Below, one piece after another: positions 58,707 through 64,000 of a stretch of DNA of 64,000 nucleotides. How positions within the stretch are numbered: the stretch's first letter is position 1; every line of letters starts with the position of its first letter. The notes beneath the pieces were generated by a model. That model was not told the origin of the DNA. It saw only the letters and a list, made by a program, of their open reading frames with translations, and ran no database searches. Both the position numbers and the translations under genes were made by a program. This stretch comes from Acidobacteriota bacterium (GTDB lineage Bacteria; Acidobacteriota; Vicinamibacteria; Vicinamibacterales; 2-12-FULL-66-21), in contig QHWT01000049.1 in the NCBI GenBank assembly GCA_003222675.1, positions 195,840 through 259,839 on the forward strand, given 5' to 3'.

Positions 58707-61198
58707 TCACTCCGCGCGGAGCGCGACCATCGGATCGACGCGCGTGGCGCGGCGGGCTGGAACGAGCGTCGCGACCAGCGAGACGGTGGTGATAAGCGCC
58801 ACGACCACGGTATACGTGAGCGGATCGCGCGCGGTGACGCCGAACAGGATGTTCTGAATTCCCGAGCCGGCGAGCGTCGCGAGGCCGAGCGCCAGGCCCA
58901 CGCCGAGGAACAACCCCAGCGCCAGCTGGATCGCGCCCTGGGTCAGCACCATCTTCAGAATCCGTCCGTAGTGCGCGCCGAGCGCCATGCGCACACCGAA
59001 CTCCTGCCGGCGCTGATTCACCGAGAACGACATCACGCCGTACATCCCGACAGAGGCGAGCGCCATGGCGACAAGGCCGAAGATCGAGAACATGGTCGCG
59101 ACGATCCGGTTCTGCGCGACGAAGCCGTCGATCTGGACCTTCGGCGTGCCGACAAAATACAGCGGCAGGTTCGGATCAGCCTTCGTCATCTGCCGGCGCA
59201 GCGGGACGGCCATCGCTTCGGCGCGTTGGCCGCCGCGTGGTTTCGCCAGGATCGTCGTGAACTGGGTCGCGAACGGCGCCGCCTGAATCGGGCCGACCGG
59301 GTTCGAGAAGAAGGGGACGTAGAAGCCCGTCTCGTCGAGGCCCGGCTGGTTGAACGGTCCGAGCATCCGCACGGTCGTCACGACGCCGACGATCGTCCGC
59401 CAGGGGCCAGCCTGTTGCGGGTTGCCGTCGGGGGTCGCCGTCCTGAAGCGGCGGCCGAGCGCGCTCTCGGTTCCAAAATGCTTCTTCGCGAACGCCGCAT
59501 TGACGATGGCGACGGGCTGCCGCGCATCGAGATCGTCGGCGCTGAACGTGCGACCCTCCAGGAGCTTCTGACCTGTGACAGAGAAGAAGCTCCCTGTGAC
59601 CTGTTCGCAGTTGGCCCTCGGCCGATCGCCCTTGGCGCGATATTGCCGGCCTTCGAGCTCGATCGGACTGCTTCCTGAAAACACCATTCGGAACCGATTG
59701 GAGAGCGCCACCGACTCGAACTCGGAGTCGCTCTCGAACTGCCGGAGCACGCGGTCGTAGAAGACCCTGCGAGATGCGGGAGTCGGATAGTCGCCCTCCA
59801 TCAGCCCCATGCGCGCCGAGATGAGGGCCGACGTGTCGTAGCCATAATCGATGGTTTGCTGCGCGGTGATCGAGCGAAGCTGCAGCAGCGATCCGACGAG
59901 GAGCACGCACGTGACGACGATCTGGAAGACAACCAGGCCGCGCGAGACGAGGCTGACCGCGCGGCTCGTGTTCCCGCGTCCGCCGTCGCGCAACACTTCG
60001 ACGGCATTCGCGCGCGACGACATCAACGCCGGGAGGAGGCCAGACAGCACGGCCGCCGCAACCGTCGAGACGACGGTGATCAGCAGAACCCTTGCGTCCA
60101 CGTCGAACGTAATCCACGAGGGCGGCGGGTTTTCGAGGTTCCGCACCGTCGCCGACAGCCAGTCGATCGACGCGTATGCGAGCGCGATCCCGACAACCGC
60201 TCCGATGCCCGCAATGAGCAGGCTCTCCGTCAGCATCTGCCCCACGAGCCGCATCCGCGACGCGCCCAGCGACGATCGGACCGCCAGCTCCTTCGCGCGC
60301 AGCGTCGCGCGCGCGAACTGCATGTTCATCACGTTCACGCACGAGATGAGCAGCACCCCCACGCAGAACCCGAGCATCGTCCACAGCGTGCCGCGGAGCG
60401 GACGCGGCGTGTACGTGTCGAGGAGCCGCTGAACCTGTCCCGTGTTGAACTGCTTGTTCGAGTCCGGGTACGCGGCGGCGAAGCGCTTCGCGATGGTCGT
60501 GGCTTCGGCGTTCGCCTGGTCGAGGGAGACGCCGGTCTTCAGCAGTCCGAGCATCGCCGGATTGTTTGCCGCAGGGTCGTTCCTCGGTCTCGGCGGAAAC
60601 TCACTGTAGAGCGGAATCCAAATTTCTTCGTTCGTCGGGAATGCGAAGCCTTTTGGCATGACGCCGACAACGGTCGCCGGCTTGCCGTTGATGCGTACAC
60701 CTTTGCCGATGATGTCGGCGGTCCCACCGAAGTCGCGTTGCCACGTGCCATAGCCGATAATCGCGACCTTCCCGGCGCCCGACGCGTTGTCGCCGGCCGT
60801 GAAGTCGCGGCCCATCATCGGGACAACGCCGAGGCTTCGGAGGAAGTTCTCGGTGACGTACGCCCCGGTGTATCGCTCCGGGTGGCCGTCAGATAGGCGG
60901 TCAGGGCGTCGAAGGACTTCTGCTGCGGGAGCAGCTCCTCGAAGTCCATCGAAGAGATCTGGCCGTTCACGCCAAAGAAAGTCGCGCTGGTGGGGTCGAT
61001 GAAGTTGAGGCTGACCAGACGGTCACCGTTCGGAAAGGAGAACCCGCGCAGCATCACGCCGTTGACGACGCTGAACATCGTGGTGACGCCGGCGATGCCG
61101 AGCGCCAGAACGACCACGGCCAGAGCGCAGAAGCCCTTCTCCTTGATCAGAACGCGCAAACCGATCTTGATATCGCGGATAAGCGTGTGGGCAAGCAT
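58707..61198 (-). pseudogene. ADOP/MacB-family ABC permease split by a frameshift
   Basis: Part 1 from ATG 61198: LIRDIKIGLRVLIKEKGFCA, LGIAGVTTMFSVVNGVMLRG and SMDFEELLPQQKSFDALTAYL, the MacB periplasmic-domain start. Part 2 (frame ending at 58707) resumes with PERYTGAYVTENFLRSLGVV-type sequence and continues PMMGRDFTAGDNASGAGKVA through two FtsX domains (ELAVRSSLGASRMRLVGQML; EFGVRMALGAHYGRILKMVL) to the end RRATRVDPMVALRAE. The frames join at about 60881-60893 and about ten codons seem to be missing there. Intact relatives are about 800 aa. It would be an efflux-type permease without its own ATPase here. Either a real deletion or a sequencing error. Confidence 0.8.
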
Positions 61199-61283
61199 GG
61201 GTTCCCTGTTTAGACGTCGCGGCCGTCCCAATGTTCATCCCGCTGGTCTCATCGATCCCCTCGCGCTGAAACTCTGAAGGCGG

Positions 61284-61791
61284 TTACCGCGTGCGCTTGA
61301 GCGTGACGTAATCGCGGCCGAGATACAGCCGGTAGGCGCCTGCGCCAGGCGCCGCAACGACCTGAAGAGGAACAGGCCCTTTTGGAGCCGAGATCTGTGA
61401 CGATGAACCTGGAGCCCTGGACGAAGCCGATGCCGTAGGCGCCCGGCTTGAGGGCCTTGCCGTTGATGTCGACAGGGACTTCAGTGAGGAGATAGCCCTG
61501 ATACTTCTCGCGAACGCCGCTGGAATAACCTGTTACATCGACGAGGCCGGCGAGCAGATACAAATCATCCGTGAAGTGTACGCCTCCAGTATTGCGCATC
61601 TGAACCGTCGCAACCCGGCCGCGATAGAAAACTGTTTCGGGAAAGATCTTCGGCGTGATATCGCTGGCCTTGAGAATGGTCTCTTTGGCAGCGGCCGCCT
61701 GGGACTCGTCAACGCCAAAAGGCGCAGCCGACAGAGGCAACGACAGTAGCGCAACGGCGTACACGACCAATGGCACCTTGCTGTGGGGCAT
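61284..61791 (-). pseudogene. Small secreted protein of unknown family, frameshifted near its end
   Basis: Signal peptide VPLVVYAVALLSLPLSAAPF, then TILKASDITPKIFPETVFYR and NGKALKPGAYGIGFVQGSRF, a compact beta-rich domain of unknown role. After FIVTDL the frame in use gives Arg-rich nonsense to 61249; the next frame gives KGPVPLQVVAAPGAGAYRLY and LGRDYVTLKRTR with a stop at 61284, which is clearly the natural end. The switch lies about 61380-61400, near a run of four A/T. If the shift is a sequence error the protein is intact, about 168 aa. Confidence 0.6.
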
Positions 61792-61933
61792 GACCGCTCT
61801 CTTTCCGTGATGTGGTGGGATTCACGCGTATTCCGGAACGGCGACATCGTAACTCAACTGCTTCGCAGGCGCGTGCATAGATCATTAATGAGGGGCTATG
61901 GCGCCGGCGACGTGGCTCACGAGGAGGTGCAAC

Positions 61934-62662
61934 GTGATCAGAGTAATGCTCGCAATGCTCGTCGCATGTGCGTTGGTGGCGGCGTGTTCCAGAGCCAGCG
62001 CTCCGGAGTCGGGCGCTGCGGGAGACAAGGCGGCCGCGTCACCGGCTGCAGCACCCGCCGGCTCGCCGGGTGGATCAGGTGCACCGGCAGCAGCGTCGCC
62101 TGCAGCGCCAGCGGCGCCCACGCCGGCTCCGGTGCCGACGTCCCGTGAGATCACCATTCCGGCGGACACGCCACTTACCGTGAAGCTGACGGCCCCGATC
62201 GCGTCAGACACGAGCAAGGTGGAAGATCCTGTCGATGGCACATTGGCCACTTCGATCGTCGTGTCTGGAGAGACCGCGGTGCCCGCGGGCGCGCAAGTCA
62301 CGGGATCGATTCTCGAAGCGAACAGGTCGGGACGGGTGAAGGGACGCGCGTCAATCGCGTTTCGATTCGACCATCTCGTCGTCGGCGGCGAGCGCCACCA
62401 GATTCAGACCGATCGCGTCGCGCGCGAGGCCGGTGCAGATCGCAAAGGCGATCTGAAGAAGGGCGGCGTCGGCGCAGGAGCCGGCGCGATCATCGGCGGC
62501 ATCGCCGCGGGTGGGAAAGGGGCGGCGATCGGCGGGGCGGTCGGCGGCACGGGCGCTGTGATGGCCACGCGCGGTAAAGAGGTCAGGTTGGCCGCGGGCG
62601 ACATGGTCAGTACGAAGCTGCGGCAAGCGCTGAAGCTTCTGGTGCCGGCAGAGAAGAAGTGA
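61934..62662 (+). CDS. Lipoprotein with glycine-rich zipper-like segment
   Basis: 242 aa. Signal with lipobox LVAAC (about residues 14-18), an Ala/Pro/Ser-rich linker, a beta domain (PLTVKLTAPIASDTSKVEDP, TAVPAGAQVTGSILEANRSG) and a Gly-rich segment (GGVGAGAGAIIGGIAAGGKG) like the 2TM glycine-zipper of cell-envelope proteins. It should be anchored in a membrane facing the periplasm; the role is not known. GTG at 61934 is chosen: GAGGAGGTG lies just upstream and it places the lipobox at the correct distance. Confidence 0.75.
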   Translation: MIRVMLAMLVACALVAACSRASAPESGAAGDKAAASPAAAPAGSPGGSGAPAAASPAAPAAPTPAPVPTSREITIPADTPLTVKLTAPIASDTSKVEDPVDGTLATSIVVSGETAVPAGAQVTGSILEANRSGRVKGRASIAFRFDHLVVGGERHQIQTDRVAREAGADRKGDLKKGGVGAGAGAIIGGIAAGGKGAAIGGAVGGTGAVMATRGKEVRLAAGDMVSTKLRQALKLLVPAEKK

Positions 62663-62896
62663 GATAGCGGCTGTTGAAAAAGCCGCCGTCTACGTGAAAA
62701 TATCCGGCTACAGTAGAGCTGTGGTCCACGCAGGTACGGTAGAGCTCGCGTCTTTGTTGCTTTCCTGAGACTATATCGGGCGCTTCCGTGCTCCCAACCC
62801 CAGGGACGCGCGACGATTTCCCGAAGTTTGAAAGGAGACACGCGCCGCGATCGTTCGCGGTGACGAGGTCACCCGTCCGCCAAGGAGAGCGAACCA
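62663..62896. other. Intergenic region before the HAMP-kinase gene
   Basis: 234 nt. A weak hairpin gcggct-gttgaaaa-agccgc (about 62671-62690) follows the lipoprotein gene but lacks a T tract. The rest shows no gene or clear promoter. Confidence 0.4.
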
Positions 62897-64000
62897 ATGG
62901 AGTTGCGTGAGACGTCGACGAGGGTTGAACCCGCGGCTGGGAATGGAGGTGCGCCCGGAACACCGGCGGCCGAACCCGACCAGTTCTCTCGCGCGTTGTT
63001 GTCCGCGATGCTGTCCTTGAAAGAAGGGGACTTCTCAGTACGGATGCCGTCGGACCTGCTCAGTGTCAACGGCAAGATTGCCGACGCGTTCAACGATATT
63101 GCGCTCGTCTCTGAACGCCGCGCGCGCGAGACCTCACGTGTGACCCACGCTGTCGGCAAGGAAGGCAAGCTCAAACAACGTATGCGCGTCGCGGGGCTTA
63201 CGGGAGGGTGGGCGTCGGAAGTCGATGCGATCAATACGCTGATCGACGACCTCGTCTGGCCGACCACGGAGGTGACCCGCGCGGTCGGCGCAGTGGCCAA
63301 GGGGGACCTGACCCAGTCGATGGCGCTCGAAGTTGACGGACGGCCGCTCGAAGGGGAATTCCTGCGGTCCGCAAAGCTGGTCAACAACATGATCGACCAG
63401 CTCTCGGTGTTCACCTCCGAGGTGACGCGTGTCGCACGTGAAGTCGGCACCGAGGGCAAGCTCGGTGGTCAGGCGCAGGTCAAGGGCGTGTCCGGCGTCT
63501 GGAAGGAGCTCACCGAATCGGTCAACCAGATGGCCGGGGCGACCTCTCGAAAACGATCACCGTCGACGTCCGCGGCGAAATCCTGCAGCTGAAGGAGGCG
63601 ATCAACACGATGGTCGGCCAGCTGCGCGGGTTCGGCGCCGAGGTCACGCGCGTGGCGCGCGAAGTCGGCACGGAAGGCAAGCTGGGTGGCCAGGCGGTGG
63701 TGCCGGGCGTCGCCGGCACGTGGAAGGACCTTACCGACTCGGTGAACGCGATGGCGTCGAACCTGACCGCACAGGTTCGCAACATCGCCGGGGTCACGAC
63801 AGCCGTCGCCCGAGGCGACCTCTCGCGAAAGATCACCGTCGACGTCAAGGGCGAAATCCTGGAGCTGAAAGACACCATCAATACGATGGTCGATCAGCTG
63901 AACGCGTTCGCCTCCGAAGTCTTCCGCGTGGCCCGCGAAGTCGGCACGGAAGGCAAGCTCGGAGGCCGTGCAGAAGTGCCGGACGTCGCCGGCACCTGGA
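62897..64000 (+). pseudogene. HAMP-repeat sensor kinase, frameshifted and running off the window
   Basis: The start [18 protein letters not shown] (aaggaga upstream) leads to tandem HAMP units such as [20 protein letters not shown] and [14 protein letters not shown]. At about 63536 the expected linker ([10 protein letters not shown] and what follows) is absent and the frame changes to [20 protein letters not shown]; from there the frame is open to the window end with further units ([40 protein letters not shown]). A deletion of about 60 nt, not a multiple of three, explains it. The kinase and response parts expected in this family lie beyond 64000. In such repetitive DNA an assembly collapse is also possible. 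Confidence 0.7.

Overview
The window looks like a chromosomal piece of a GC-rich Acidobacteriota genome, probably class Vicinamibacteria. This is inferred from four things: split ADOP/MacB-type permeases, an XrtA-type exopolysaccharide locus, the futalosine menaquinone enzyme MqnE, and a family of short palindromes, one of which is read through in frame as peptide VRLKAEEST. No species can be named from sequence alone.

Layout. 1-5.25 kb, minus strand: a cobalamin riboswitch followed by btuB, btuD, btuC and btuF, all overlapping. 5.3-8.35 kb, plus strand: mqnE, nadA and a superoxide dismutase, separated by palindromic repeats. 8.5-25.75 kb: an exopolysaccharide locus. Four glycosyltransferases and a methyltransferase flank a leftward operon with a sigma-54 activator, an export lipoprotein, an outer-membrane barrel, a Wzc kinase, an initiating sugar transferase, a deacetylase, a FemAB-like protein and a RIFT-barrel enzyme. 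A good sigma-54 promoter precedes this operon. 25.9-28.4 kb: a degenerate receiver-domain protein and a second sigma-54 activator. 28.5-36.9 kb: one 2765-residue secreted multidomain protein. 37-49.8 kb: a small PEP-CTERM-like protein behind another sigma-54 promoter, then an ABC-type glycan cluster (wzm, wzt, an amino-sugar triad, epimerase, acyltransferases, glycosyltransferases, a broken acyl carrier protein, a phosphotransferase). 49.9-54 kb: a membrane/beta-propeller protein, then the leftward genes moaB, moeA and a peroxiredoxin whose active-site codon is TGA. 54-57 kb: tRNA-Arg(ACG), an acyltransferase, tadA, a 163-bp tandem array and tRNA-Ser(CGA). 57-64 kb: a PhyH-like dioxygenase, then a stretch where four genes carry frameshifts or a stop (FG-GAP protein, ADOP permease, small secreted protein, HAMP-repeat kinase), with one intact lipoprotein.

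The strongest unusual item is the peroxiredoxin at 51738-52205. An in-frame TGA sits exactly where the peroxidatic cysteine belongs, and a hairpin with a GUU loop follows about 20 nt downstream, so it is a strong selenoprotein candidate that ordinary gene calling would truncate. Other items of interest are REP-like hairpins inside the cobalamin riboswitch and inside the btuD coding sequence, and a set of sigma-54 promoters linking the EPS operon with a small PEP-CTERM-like protein. Neither an exosortase gene nor any Sec-decoding gene (selA, selB, selC, selD) is present in the window.
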